DNA of 64,000 bases. Origin: Bombyx mori. Taxonomy: Eukaryota; Arthropoda; Insecta; Lepidoptera; Bombycidae. The notes below the pieces were generated by a model, which worked only from the letters and a program-made list of their open reading frames with translations, made no database searches and was not told the origin of the DNA. Positions 21,552 to 31,785 of this stretch are shown one piece after another (the first letter of the stretch is position 1; each line of letters opens with the position of its first letter). A program made the position numbers and the translations under genes. Where the stretch lies: assembly GCF_030269925.1 (NCBI RefSeq), contig NC_085114.1:10372001-10436000 (forward strand). Direction: 5' to 3'.

Positions 21552-23354
21552 ATGGCGTCCACTATGCAACTTGAATTTACTCAGGCGATGAACGACTTCA
21601 AAACGATGTTTCCTGATATGGACGATGATGTCATCGAGGCTGTTCTTCGGGCAAACCAAGGCGCCGTAGACGCCACCATTGACCAGCTTTTAGCAATGAG
21701 CACCGATAACCAAAACGAACTGCTAAGACTAGAAATGGAACGCGTCGAAAGCAATACACCGTCTAAACGCAAAGATCGACGGAACACTCGCCCGGCTGAT
21801 GAGTGCGACGACGACGATACTGCGGCATTAGTGTGAGTATACCTGTAAAGTTTGACGGAAATGAACAAAACTCTTAAGTAAATAATAAAATTAAAAAATC
21901 TATTTACTACGCTATGACTGAGCATTGCCTTCGTAATTAATATCTAGATTATTTATTACATAAATTTAACAAAAATAATTTCATTATCAAAACATTTAAC
22001 CGATGTTTTTTACAGAAACGTTGAGGACGAGTCAGTCCCTCTTGCAGTTCGCAAAAGATGGATTCCCCGAATGTTGGGTCCACTACCACCTATGTTTCTA
22101 CGAATTCCACCAGCCACAGATGCTCGGATTGATCTTAGTTTGGAGATGGATGACGATCGAATCGCCACCTTCTTACAAAATGAAGAGTTTATGGCCGAAT
22201 TGCGTTGGAACCAGGAATTCATGGCAGCTCTAGACAGCGAACAAGGACATAAAACTAAAAGTCATGACGATGAAGCCGCTTTCAAAGAAAGACTCAAGAA
22301 TATGGGTAAATGTAAGTTTTTGTACATTTGTATGCTGCAATCTTAAGTTTAAAATTATTGATAATTAGTTCATCACCTCAGTACAGCCAAATTTTAATTT
22401 TAATTTCATTTTCATCCAATGTAACGAGTGTATCTCGACTCTGTTCTCAATTTGCGACTATTTTCTTAAAGTGGAACTGTCGTTCAACTGGGACGGATTG
22501 ACAAACTCGATAGCTCATCCGGAAAGGGGGAGCTTGGTAACCGCCCGAGCACCTCCGGAGGAGACCTATCGGCTCGAGTACAGCTGCTTCGCGAGTTCGC
22601 CTAGTACCAGATCAAAATCGTGACCCGCTGAGTAGATCCATCAGCGTTTCAGCTCTCATTGGATCTCACTTTCGGAATAATTCCCATCGGAAAGTAAATT
22701 GCTACGCCCTATTATAGTCTGCTCAAGTTTATTGCGGAATCCCGTTGATAACCTGTAGTTTTTTCTGCAGTCGGTTTGAAGGGTAGGGCAGCTGTTGTAC
22801 TTTACAAACTTGAGACCTTGACTGACTCATATCTCAAGGTAGGTGACGGCATTTACGTTGTAAATGTCTATGGACTCCAGTAACCACTTAACATTAGATG
22901 GGCCGTGAGTTCGTCCAACAATCTAAGCAATAAAAAAAAGTTGCCATGGTCAGTGTCTAACACCGGCGATAAATTTGAAAAATAACAGTATATTTTACTC
23001 ATGTTATTTACATATTTTCATTGGTATAATTAATTCGATATATCAAGTAGGTAGCTAATTTAATTGGTTGATTTCTTCAATAGGATTTCGTTAAAAACAA
23101 TCACAGTTATGAACCCTTATGAGGTTTATAACACTTATGAGATTCTATTTTCGTTTTTCAAATGCAAAAACTATTATTATTCGATTTCAGTATCTAGAAA
23201 AAAATTCGCACAGTTATCACGAATGTTCACACGCGGTGGTTCACGCCGGGCAGGTGGCGCTAAAGCACCATCACGTGGGCCACCTGACAGCTTGCTTCTA
23301 CAAGAGGAACACAGCGACGACGAGGACCGCCTACAACACAACAAAAACAAATAG
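21552..23354 (+). CDS. CUEDC1: CUE domain-containing protein 1 homologue, 3 coding exons
   Basis: CUE domains bind ubiquitin; the cellular role of CUEDC1 is poorly defined. Exons are 21552-21832, 22016-22311 and 23191-23354, in phase, giving 246 aa. The CUE domain fills roughly residues 6-50: LEFTQAMNDFKTMFPDMDDD, then VIEAVLRANQGAVDATIDQL, near-identical to the human protein. Exon 2 carries the second conserved region, DRIATFLQNEEFMAELRWNQ, followed by FKERLKNMGK. This joins to LSRKKFAQLSRMFTR in exon 3, matching the human MGKSTRRKLFELARAF pattern. It is shorter than human CUEDC1 because the proline-rich linkers are reduced. The ATG at 21552 is chosen because it immediately precedes the CUE domain. 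AATAAA at 23458-23463 is a likely poly(A) signal. Confidence 0.92.
22470..22720. repeat. GC-rich segment in CUEDC1 intron 2, possible repeat
   Basis: This is a sharply GC-richer block in an AT-rich intron, directly upstream of a Bm1 fragment. No ORF is recognised. It is probably part of an older transposon insertion, but no second copy is present in the window. Confidence 0.25.
22773..22940 (+). mobile_element. Bm1 SINE, 3' fragment
   Basis: Plus-sense from 'cggtttgaagggtagggcag' to 'atctaagcaataaaaaaaa', in CUEDC1 intron 2. Confidence 0.8.
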
Positions 23355-23463
23355 ATGACGTCTCTAACAACCCCTGAAGAATGTTGTTGTGAAACCTTAC
23401 GACGCGGATCCCGGAAAGTTACGGATAAGACTGGAATGCATTGACCTGTTTGTAAATAATAAA

Positions 23464-24205
23464 ATTTGGGATAAGATTGTTCTTGTTTGATGGAATTTTG
23501 TAAGGAAGGAGTAAATATAGATTTATGATGAAGGGACACGTTTCAAAAAAATGTTGACACTTGATTGTACATTGCAAAGCAGCTCTAAGTTCCCTAGATA
23601 ATGATAATTTCTTAGACATATAATAGAGACCATAATCTACATATATAGATAGATAGACTGCTAAACTATTGACAATTTGATATCTGAATAGGTAAATTTA
23701 GATTAATATCACAATTTCCACAATAGTAGAAAGAAATGGCGTTAACAGTTTTAAGCCGTTTCACACAACTATTACTTGTTTTTATATCAATGTTTACAAA
23801 AAAAAACGTGTGCTTTGGTGCTTGCAAAATTATTGAATCTGATAAGCAAAAGATTGTGGTGTAACTATTGAACTATTATCTCGTTGTGTTCTGTTAAATT
23901 TTATTCCTTCAATTTTCTTACATCATTCCTGTGTTGACCGAACGGTTGTCCATAAGCGACATCTCGTAACGAGGTGTGCGCCCATTTTAAATTTTATTTT
24001 AAGTTTAAAATGTTTTTTTTTTAAAAGCAATAAAATGTAATCAACTGGATCTTAAAACAAATAAACGAAATTGTCTTTTTTTAATAGTCTATATGCGTTT
24101 TTGCCTATTCCCTATAGTTCAAGACCTTTAAATGAAAAATGATAGGTGAAAATGAAAATTAAAAATACTAGATGAAATTGTTATTATATGTATTGTAACT
24201 AATTG
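23464..24205. other. CUEDC1 downstream AT-rich DNA
   Basis: No gene or recognised repeat is seen between the poly(A) signal and the next SINE. Confidence 0.5.
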
Positions 24206-24620
24206 AAGTCTTCGTGGCCTAAAGAATAAGACGTTCGATGCATTCGTATCTTGCGATGCATCGGTGTTCGAATCTCGCAGGCGGGTACCAATTTTTCTAA
24301 TGAAATACGTACTTGACCAATGTTCACGATTGACTTCCACGGTGAATAGCATCGTATAATAAAAATCAAACCCGCAAAATTATAATTTGCGTAATTACTG
24401 GTAGTAAAACCGCACAGGTACCTACCTGTACTACCGGTACCACCACCCTGCCTATTTCTGCCGTAAACAGGTAATGCGATTCGGTTTGAATGGTGGGGCA
24501 GCCGTTGTAATTATACTGAGACCTTAGAACTCATATCTCAAGGTGGGTGGCGACATTAGGCTCCGGTAACCACTTAACACCAGGTGGGCCGTGAGTTCGT
24601 CCTCCCATCTAAGCAATAAA
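24206..24620 (+). mobile_element. Bm1 SINE, full-length
   Basis: A complete plus-sense copy. The head has 'cttcgtggcctaaagaataa' (A box) and 'ggtgttcgaatctcgcaggc' (B box). The body includes 'ggtaccaccaccctgcctat'. It ends in 'atctaagcaataaaa'. Confidence 0.92.
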
Positions 24621-24874
24621 ATAACGAGAATGATATTATATTAGTATGTTCTTAACCAATCGAAACGTAAGTAAGAAAACACCTGCCGATAGACAACAGT
24701 TAGGTTAGGTACTTTTTCTTGGCACCGCTAATTTTCTTAAGTGAGAGTGGCAACTTCCGATTAGGGAATCTCGTTTGCATTCGACGACAGTAAAACTATG
24801 TCTATTAATGATGATGCCTATTAACCGCTGGCGTTCCAAGAGCTTTGATGCTCTTCCTTAAACGCTTCGTCTTG

Positions 24875-25262
24875 TCTATACTAATATTATAAAGCTGACG
24901 AGTTTGTGTGTTTGAACGCGCTAATCTCAGGAACTACTGGTCCTATTTGAAAAATTATTTCGTCTTAGATAGCCCATTTATCGAGGAAGATTATAGGCTA
25001 TATAACATCACGCTAAGACCAATGCAAGCGGAGCACCAATAAAGTATGTTTCAAAATCGGGGCTTTAATGCCTTTTGAGAGCTTCCACTGCGTGCGCTGC
25101 GGAAGAGGTTAAAGTTTCGCTAAAGTAATGTATGAGAGAATTGTTCCCCTTTAGAAGATCTAACATTCTATTATTCAAAAATATTTTCACTTTCTACATA
25201 AATGAAAAGGCGGGTAAAATTTAGCGTTATACCACGCGGACGAAGTCGCGGGCTAAGGCTAG
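24875..25262 (+). mobile_element. Non-autonomous Helitron, apparently complete (388 bp)
   Basis: It starts TCTATACTAATATTATAAAG and ends with the short hairpin region 'gcggacgaagtcgcgggc' followed by CTAG before T, the ends expected of lepidopteran Helitrons. There is no target-site duplication. It contains no coding capacity. Confidence 0.75.
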
Positions 25263-25451
25263 TACTTAAATATGTACCCCTTTCATAAATTTTTGTAGTT
25301 CTTAAAAGAACGATGAAAGATTCTACTTATGCAGAACTCATCATCGACTCAATTATATCTCAACTCAATGATATCTCGGGATGACCCTGTTAGTAAGGAT
25401 CTATTAACGAAAGTAGGCATTACTATAAATGAATCTGGAAGTAACATATGT

Positions 25452-25607
25452 TTTTGTTTTTTTTTTAACCCAAGCTGATAGCCTTAAGAGGCTATTTCAG
25501 CGTCACCTTAACTAGTCGGTGAGCTCACGGGACTCAAACCTGACGACGTTGCTAACACGAACCCTAGCAAGAGCCGTGCTTCGCAGAATCTATCACCGGA
25601 TATCACT
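25452..25607 (-). repeat. A-tailed repeat family X, partial
   Basis: Minus-sense: T-run, 'gctgatagccttaagaggct', then 'gaaccctagcaagagccgtg', truncated at about 25607. Confidence 0.65.
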
Positions 25608-25962
25608 ATTGCTAAGTGTCTTTATAAAAAAAATAGTAACTGCCTACGTAATTTGAATACCGGCTTGATCTTATTTCCCTAACTGGTAAAATAATAATTA
25701 ATATAACCTAATGGGCACATTCATCTTAGCCTTGACTTCAAGATAAAAAATTAATAGGTCGCGTTTCATCTAATTTGTTAAGCTTGACTAGCTTGGTAAC
25801 CTGCCTTTTCCAAGTGCATTCAATTATAGTGGAAAAACTTAATAGAGCATGCCTCGGTTGCAACTTGCTACGTGCGGCTTATGATTATTAATTTTCTAGA
25901 CAGTCAGGGTGTCACATTCATCACATACAGGATGTCCAGCAAGCATCATGTTATTATAACTA

Positions 25963-27252
25963 GTCAGGTCATAAGTATTGTCACACAGTAAAAACTTTTC
26001 TTTTAGAATGCTGGCCGCAAAAAAGTTTATTGAATTCGAATTTCGAATTGTTCATGAAAATGTATACTTTTAGAATTTTACTCATTTTTAAATATGGAGT
26101 GGACGCTTAAAGAAGACCGTGTTGCAGTTATTGCGTTGCATCGTTGCGGTTACGCGCCAATTCAAATTTTTAACATACTGAAACATTTGAATATAACCAA
26201 AAGATTCGTTTATCGTACCATCAAACGATACAATGAAGACTCTAGTGTAGATGACAGGTCAAGAAGTGGTCGCCCTCGGTCTGTTAGGACTCCAGCAGTG
26301 ATAAAAGCTGTGAAGGCGCGAATTCAAAGAAATCCCAAACGTAAGCAGAAACTGTTGGCCCTTCAGATGGGGTTAAGCAGAACCACGGTGAAAAGGGTGT
26401 TAAATGAAGACTTAGGGCTTCGGGCATATCGGAGAAAAACAGGACATCGTTTGAATGCTCGTCTAATGGACCTGAGACTGAAGAGATGCCGCGCTTTGTT
26501 GAAGCGGTACGCGGGAAAAAATATCGGGAAATTCTTTTTTCGGATGAAATAATTTTTACCGTAGAAGAGAGCTACAACAAACAAAATGATAAGGTGTACG
26601 CACACAGTAGTGAAGAAGCGAGCAACCGTATTCCGCGTGTCCAACGAGGTCATTTTCCATCCTCGCTCATGGTATGGTTGGGAGTTTTTTATTGGGGCTT
26701 AACAGAGGTACATTTTTGTGAGAAGGGTGTAAAAACGAATGCAGTTGTGTATCAAAATACAGTCCTGACGAACCTTGTGGAACCTGTTTCTCATACCATG
26801 TTCAATAACAGGCACTGGGTATTCCAACAAGATTCGGCGCCAGCTCATAGAGCGAAGAGCACACAAGACTGGCTGGCGGCGCGTGAAATCGACTTCATCC
26901 GGCACGAAGACTGGCCCTCCTCCAGTCCAGATTTGAATCCGTTAGATTACAAGATATGGACACTTGGAGGAAAAGGCGTGCTCAAAGCCTCATCCCAATT
27001 TGGAGCCACTCAAGACATCCTTGATTAAAGCAGCCGCCGATATTGACATGAACCTCGTTCGTGCTGCGATAGACGACTGGCCGCGCAGGTTGAAGGCCTG
27101 TTTTCAAAATCACGGAGGTCATTTTGAATAAACTTTAGTGTCATAAGAATCTATGTTTTGTTAAGTTCATTTTGGTATATGAACGGTTACATAATGAATG
27201 AACTTGTTTCAATTATTTTACATTAAACATGTGACAGAATTTATGACCTGAC
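25963..27252 (+). mobile_element. maT-type (DD37D) Tc1/mariner transposon, 1290 bp
   Basis: The ends are inverted repeats: GTCAGGTCATAA at 25963-25974 matches the reverse complement of 27241-27252 exactly, with imperfect similarity continuing inward (TGTCACA). TA dinucleotides flank both ends (25961-25962 and 27253-27254), as expected for target-site duplication. It carries one transposase gene, broken by small deletions. Confidence 0.92.
26094..27131 (+). pseudogene. maT transposase, two frameshifts
   Basis: This would encode a DD37D transposase of about 345 aa. The N-terminal part (26094 onward) has helix-turn-helix DNA-binding segments: TLKEDRVAVIALHRCGYAPI, a GRPRS AT-hook-like motif, and QMGLSRTTVKRVL. 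The catalytic aspartates are visible: FSDE, FQQDSAPAH, and PDLNPLDY. The second and third are separated by 37 residues, with D rather than E last. The frame slips at about 26510-26515 (one base lost) and again at about 26958-26965 (two bases lost). The original frame then resumes and reaches a stop at 27129-27131. No in-frame stop other than those caused by the slips was seen, so the copy is fairly young. Confidence 0.9.
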
Positions 27253-27319
27253 TAGGTATTTTCCAGAATTAACAGAGGAATAATTTTACTACAATATTTT
27301 TTTTACATTTTCAATGCTT

Positions 27320-27650
27320 TAAGCTTAAAACAATCCCGCCTTCGTCGTCCCGCCCCGGTTCAGCTGCAGCTTCAGCAGAAATTACAAAAAAGCGGAAGTA
27401 TTCGGGTTTGGGGTCTTCTTATTCTTTTTTGCCTTTCGCGGTTGAGACGATGGGCCCTTGGGGCCCTGAAGCAAAAATTTTTTTAACAGAAATCTCCAAA
27501 CGCTTGAAGGAGGTTACACATGATGCTAAGGCTGGCTGGTACTTTGCACAGAGAGTGAGTCTGGCTGTCCAACGAGGCAACGTAGCCAGTATCTTGGGGA
27601 CTGTGCCTCCTTCAAGCGCGTTGGAAGATCTGTTCTACTGTGTGGGTTGA
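27320..27650 (+). pseudogene. C-terminal remnant of a transposon ORF (AVET/GPWG type)
   Basis: The frame runs open from about 27330 to a stop at 27648-27650. It reads KKRKYSGLGSSYSFLPFAVE, then TMGPWGPEAK, then FAQRVSLAVQRGNVASILGT. This pattern (Y.F.PFAVET.G.WG ... QR.S.A.QRGN) is one I associate with the C-termini of repeated reverse-transcriptase-type ORFs in many invertebrates. There is no start or upstream domain, and a T-run plus a Bm1 follow. It is more likely a 5'-truncated insertion than a host gene. Confidence 0.5.
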
Positions 27651-27762
27651 GTTATGTTAAATTGTTTTGATTTGACTTTTTGTTAATAATAGTTTAATTA
27701 TGAAATTGAAAATAAAGATACCTACTAAACAATAATGAAGGAACATGACTTATCTTCTTAGT

Positions 27763-27995
27763 TTTTATTTATTGCATTGATGGGTGGACGAGCTCACAGC
27801 CCACCTGGTATTAAGTAGTTACCGGAACCCATAGACATCTACGACGTAAATGCGCCACCCACCTTGAGATATCAGTTCAAAGGTCTCAGTATAGTTACAA
27901 CGGCTACCCCAATCTTCAAACCGTAACGCATTACTGCTTCACGGTAGAAATAGGCAGGGTGTTGGCACCTACCCATACAAGAGGTCCTACCACCA
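27763..27995 (-). mobile_element. Bm1 SINE, 5'-truncated
   Basis: Minus-sense body: 'attgcattgatgggtggacg' through 'aagaggtcctaccacca'. The head is absent. Confidence 0.82.
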
Positions 27996-28004
27996 AATTT
28001 TTTT

Positions 28005-28380
28005 CTTCTTCTTATTCGTACACTCTTGACAGAGTGGTCGTGGTCATGCATCAGTCGGATACGACCTGCTCATGACTCTCGTGGGAAATTAGTGCAGTGG
28101 TTTCCCGTTGCCTTCTGCACCAGCATTTTAGGGGGTATTTGATCCCCAAGGTTTCTGACGCCTCTTCCGTACAGGTTGTCCTGACGGGTGTGTATGATTA
28201 TACCGCCATTGCTCGGTCGCCATTGCCCCGTTCGTTCTCTAGCAGGGAGCACCACGGCAACCTGTTGGTCGCCGCCGCCATCCGGCGCGTGCAGGTGGGG
28301 TTGACAATAGGGCCGGTGAAGGTAGCATTCCGATCTCCCCTTACTCCCCAAAATAAACAGACCATTTCGCTAAATTCTTT
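28005..28380. repeat. Unidentified GC-rich repeat-like segment
   Basis: A GC-rich block with no stop-free host-like exon. Phrases such as 'cagtggtttcccgttgcctt' and 'actcttgacagagtggtcgt' look like a dispersed transposon rather than a unique gene, but no second copy occurs in this window. Confidence 0.3.
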
Positions 28381-28509
28381 TGGATAAACAAATTAGGCAA
28401 TAGTCAATATTTACCTAACATTAACTTTATTTTTATTGGTATATTATATTGGTATTGTGTGTTGTATTTTAATTAATTTATATTTTTTAATTTTACATCT
28501 AATCATTTA

Positions 28510-28720
28510 TTTAGGAAGGCTATAGGCTACATAACATCACGCTATGAACAATACAAGCGTAGCACTAATAAAGAATGTTTCAAAATTGAGGTTTTTTTAC
28601 CTTTTGTTATATCTGCTGCGTGCGCTACGGAAACGGTTAAAGTTATGCTAAAATAATGTATGACAAAATTGTTCCCCTTTAAAAGTTCTAAAAAAGTCCG
28701 CGACAACGTATGTCTATATT
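28510..28720 (+). mobile_element. Decayed Helitron fragment
   Basis: It resembles the internal part of the Helitron at 24875-25262: 'gctataggctacataacatc', 'gcgtgcgctacggaaacggt' and 'aattgttcccctttaaaag'. Neither terminus is preserved. Confidence 0.55.
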
Positions 28721-28904
28721 TTAAGGTTGGCTCACTATAACGTTTTTTATGCTAACCAAATGTGTTCTAAAATAAAGCATTATTTGTCAAGGTGTTTTTA
28801 TGAAGACTAGAGGTCCCGCAGTAGTCGAAATTCGACTATAATTAATTGTAATTGTATAATAAGTTTGTACACTATTGTGATTGTATTTTATACTTCCATG
28901 GCTA

Positions 28905-29130
28905 CACTACACCCATGGCTCATGCTACAGACGGGGTAGACGTGTTCTGGAGTGAAGACCGTGAACCGGAAAACGTAGTACGCCCTCCTGCTAGATGGAG
29001 CGACGACCTGCGCAGGGCAGTTGGCAGTGACTGGATGCGTAGAACCGAAGATCGGGTTCAGTGGCGAGCTATGGGGGAGGCCTATGTTCAGCAGTGGACT
29101 GCCGCAGGCTGATGATGATGATGATGATAA
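28905..29130 (+). mobile_element. RTE-type LINE 3' end with (GAT)n tail
   Basis: The plus strand encodes RPPARWSDDLRRAVGSDWMR, then RTEDRVQWRAMGEAYVQQWT, then a stop, followed by GATGATGATGATGATGAT at 29111-29128. It is 5'-truncated. Confidence 0.8.
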
Positions 29131-31514
29131 TTTATTAATCCACTATAAAATTATGAAAACAATTACGAAACTTGAAAAAAAATTTCAACGTTAATAGTTT
29201 GGAACCAGATACATATAGTTATTGATATAATTTATCTATACCTACTATAGATATTATAAAAGGTGAATGTTTGTATGTCTGGATGTGTGTTACTCAATCA
29301 TGCAAAAATGGCTGAACGGATTTGGATGAAATTCCGCACAAAGATAGCTTATAATTTGGATTGATACATGAGATATTTTTGCCACGATAAACTTTATCTT
29401 GGACAACGCCTGATCAATGTGCCATAATAAGTTCGACGTATGTTCACTTATCTTGATTTAAAAAATCAACCCGGTCAATAAAGTCAAGACAAGTGACACA
29501 AGCAACTCATTACTGGTTGTAAGGTGTATTATAAGCCCGCACGGGCAGTTAGTGCTTTTTGGTTTGAAGGGTGGAATAACCATATTATTATACTATACAA
29601 TACTCGCTTGTGAGAGATTTGATCAAATTTTGAGACAAGAGTCTCTGGTCCTCATTTAACTTGAAAGAAAAAAAAAAGAAAAAAATCCGTAGTCAATATT
29701 ACTTAGTTAGACTTTCAGAAAATAATATCCAACAAAGTACCTATCCACAAAGTTGAAAAACCTATGGATATAACAAATAAATTTAATTGTTCATGAAACT
29801 GAAATGTTGATTATTTTTTTTATGAAATCGTTGATATATAATCTAATTAACTTAATTTGTAATTATTATGAGGTTGTGTAACTAATAGTAATTGCTTAAT
29901 TGCACAGACAAACCACGGAATGGGATCAATGACCACTCGGAACGGAATATACATACCTGGTTATAGTCTAAACGAAGAACGTTTCATGTTGAATATTATA
30001 GTAATGAATCGATGCATGCTTCAAAGAAATCGCTCGTCAGTTGGACCGACGAAGCAGAACGGGAAAGTATTGGCAATGGCAGTATAAAAATGACGTATTC
30101 GATTTTCGCATTTCTCACAATTATCTATTATTTAAATAAGTATATAATATATAAATGAATTGCCGTTCGTTAGTCTCGCTAAAACTCGAGAACGGCTCGA
30201 CCGATTTGGCTAATTTTGGTCTTGAATTATTTGTGGAAGTCCAGAGAAGGTTTAAAAGGTAGATAAATATGAAAATGCTCGGAATTAAATAAAAATAGCA
30301 ATTTTGTTTTTCCTTTAATGTACCCCCTGTCGAATGGATTCCGCGGGATGACGAAGTCTGCCGGGTCAGCTAGCTTAGAATAGATAAATGGAAACCTATT
30401 AGTAGATGGGGGAACGAGCTCGTGGCTCAATTGGTGTGAAGTGGTCACTGGAGCGCATAAGCATCACAACAACTGTGCTGCTAATCACCTCGAAATCGTC
30501 ATCTCGATAATTGTGATGTTTAACAACTGTCCCACTTTTCAAATAGGAAAGCCTGCATCGCGGCAATAAAAGAAAATATGGTGTTTCCTACCCACACAGC
30601 TTTAAAAGGCTCGCTAATACCAATCAATGCCGGTTGGCGGTCGAAGTACACTGATAATACTCAGAGAGAGAGAGCTGCCCATTCTTCGATTTATCCCTAA
30701 GTCACCTTTTATGACACTCAAGGGATCGGATGCTGATATTCTAGGCCACTACACACCGAATTAATACTTTTAAATACATACTTATTAATACTTACAGAGA
30801 GCATGCGTTTTATTGATACCCATTTGAACAAACAAGCCTTCAATCTACCTAATTGATATTACCTAACGTGTTTCATGAGCCTCGTCATCACCAGAAGCAA
30901 AACCAAGCCACTGTTTGTCGCTCAGTACTAGCTTTAAACCGCCAGTCAATACTTTGCTATAGTATTTGCTTTCTAATTCTACATACCCAGTTACAATCTT
31001 CATTTTAATATAAGTACGAAAATCTTGCACATACGTATCTACACTAGATATTCAAATGTGCAATTAAATAGCATTACAGCAGTTTCTCAACCAGCAAAGA
31101 CCGCGAGCTATTCTTGTAACGCTGCCTAAAACTTTCATTCATATAACACGATTATGAATTAAACATGTTCGCTTTTATTATTATAATCAGACGTACCGAC
31201 ACCCACATTCGTAACGCATTGTGTAAAGGTAAATGAATCAAATGAAATCAAATCGCACTTAGTGAGATAATTATTACGCTCGTCCATCGGTCTACGTTCC
31301 ATGACGCGACTAAGTAGGTAGCTTATCACCTAAACAAGCTTATACAGTAGTAAAGCGTGAACAACGCTTCCACGTCGAAAATGCTGGTCTCATGCTGAGA
31401 TTATACCTACATTTTACGGGGCGTAAAGGAACTGCTTCTAAATAAGAAAATAAATACCAATGCTGGCGATTACCCACTTATTTATAAATACATAATAACC
31501 TTGGCTTCATAATT
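29131..31514. other. Intergenic AT-rich DNA with Helitron and decayed Bm1 pieces
   Basis: It holds a Helitron 5' fragment (about 29243-29410), very decayed Bm1 traces (29507-29581 plus; 30405-30612 minus) and a Helitron 3' piece (30150-30373). A short (GA)n run lies near 30664. No supported gene. Confidence 0.45.
30150..30373 (+). mobile_element. Non-autonomous Helitron, second subfamily
   Basis: It shares 'ttgccgttcgttagtctcgc' and 'accgatttggctaattttgg' with copies at 54899-55185 and 60013-60251. It ends 'gaagtctgccgggtcagctag'-like with CTAG at 30370-30373. Confidence 0.6.
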
Positions 31515-31785
31515 TTTTATTTCCTACCTAAGCTGATAGCCTTGAGAGGCTATTTCATAGTAAACTTAGCTAGTAGGTGTGCTCATGGGGCTCAAACCGG
31601 AGTGATGCTAACACTGACCTTAGCAAGAGCAGTGCTTCGCAGAATCTACCACCGGATCGGAACGCGACCCACTGAGAAGATCCGGCGAGAAATTCAGTGG
31701 GCTGTCTATAGGTTAATTCGCTCGTCGAACCCTTCGTCGCAAGCGAGGGGTTCGACGAGGACGGTGACCAGGGCTTCATAATAAT
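31515..31785 (-). repeat. A-tailed repeat family X
   Basis: Minus-sense copy from 'tcctacctaagctgatagcc' to 'cgacgaggacggtgaccagg', nearly the full known length of the family core. Confidence 0.65.
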
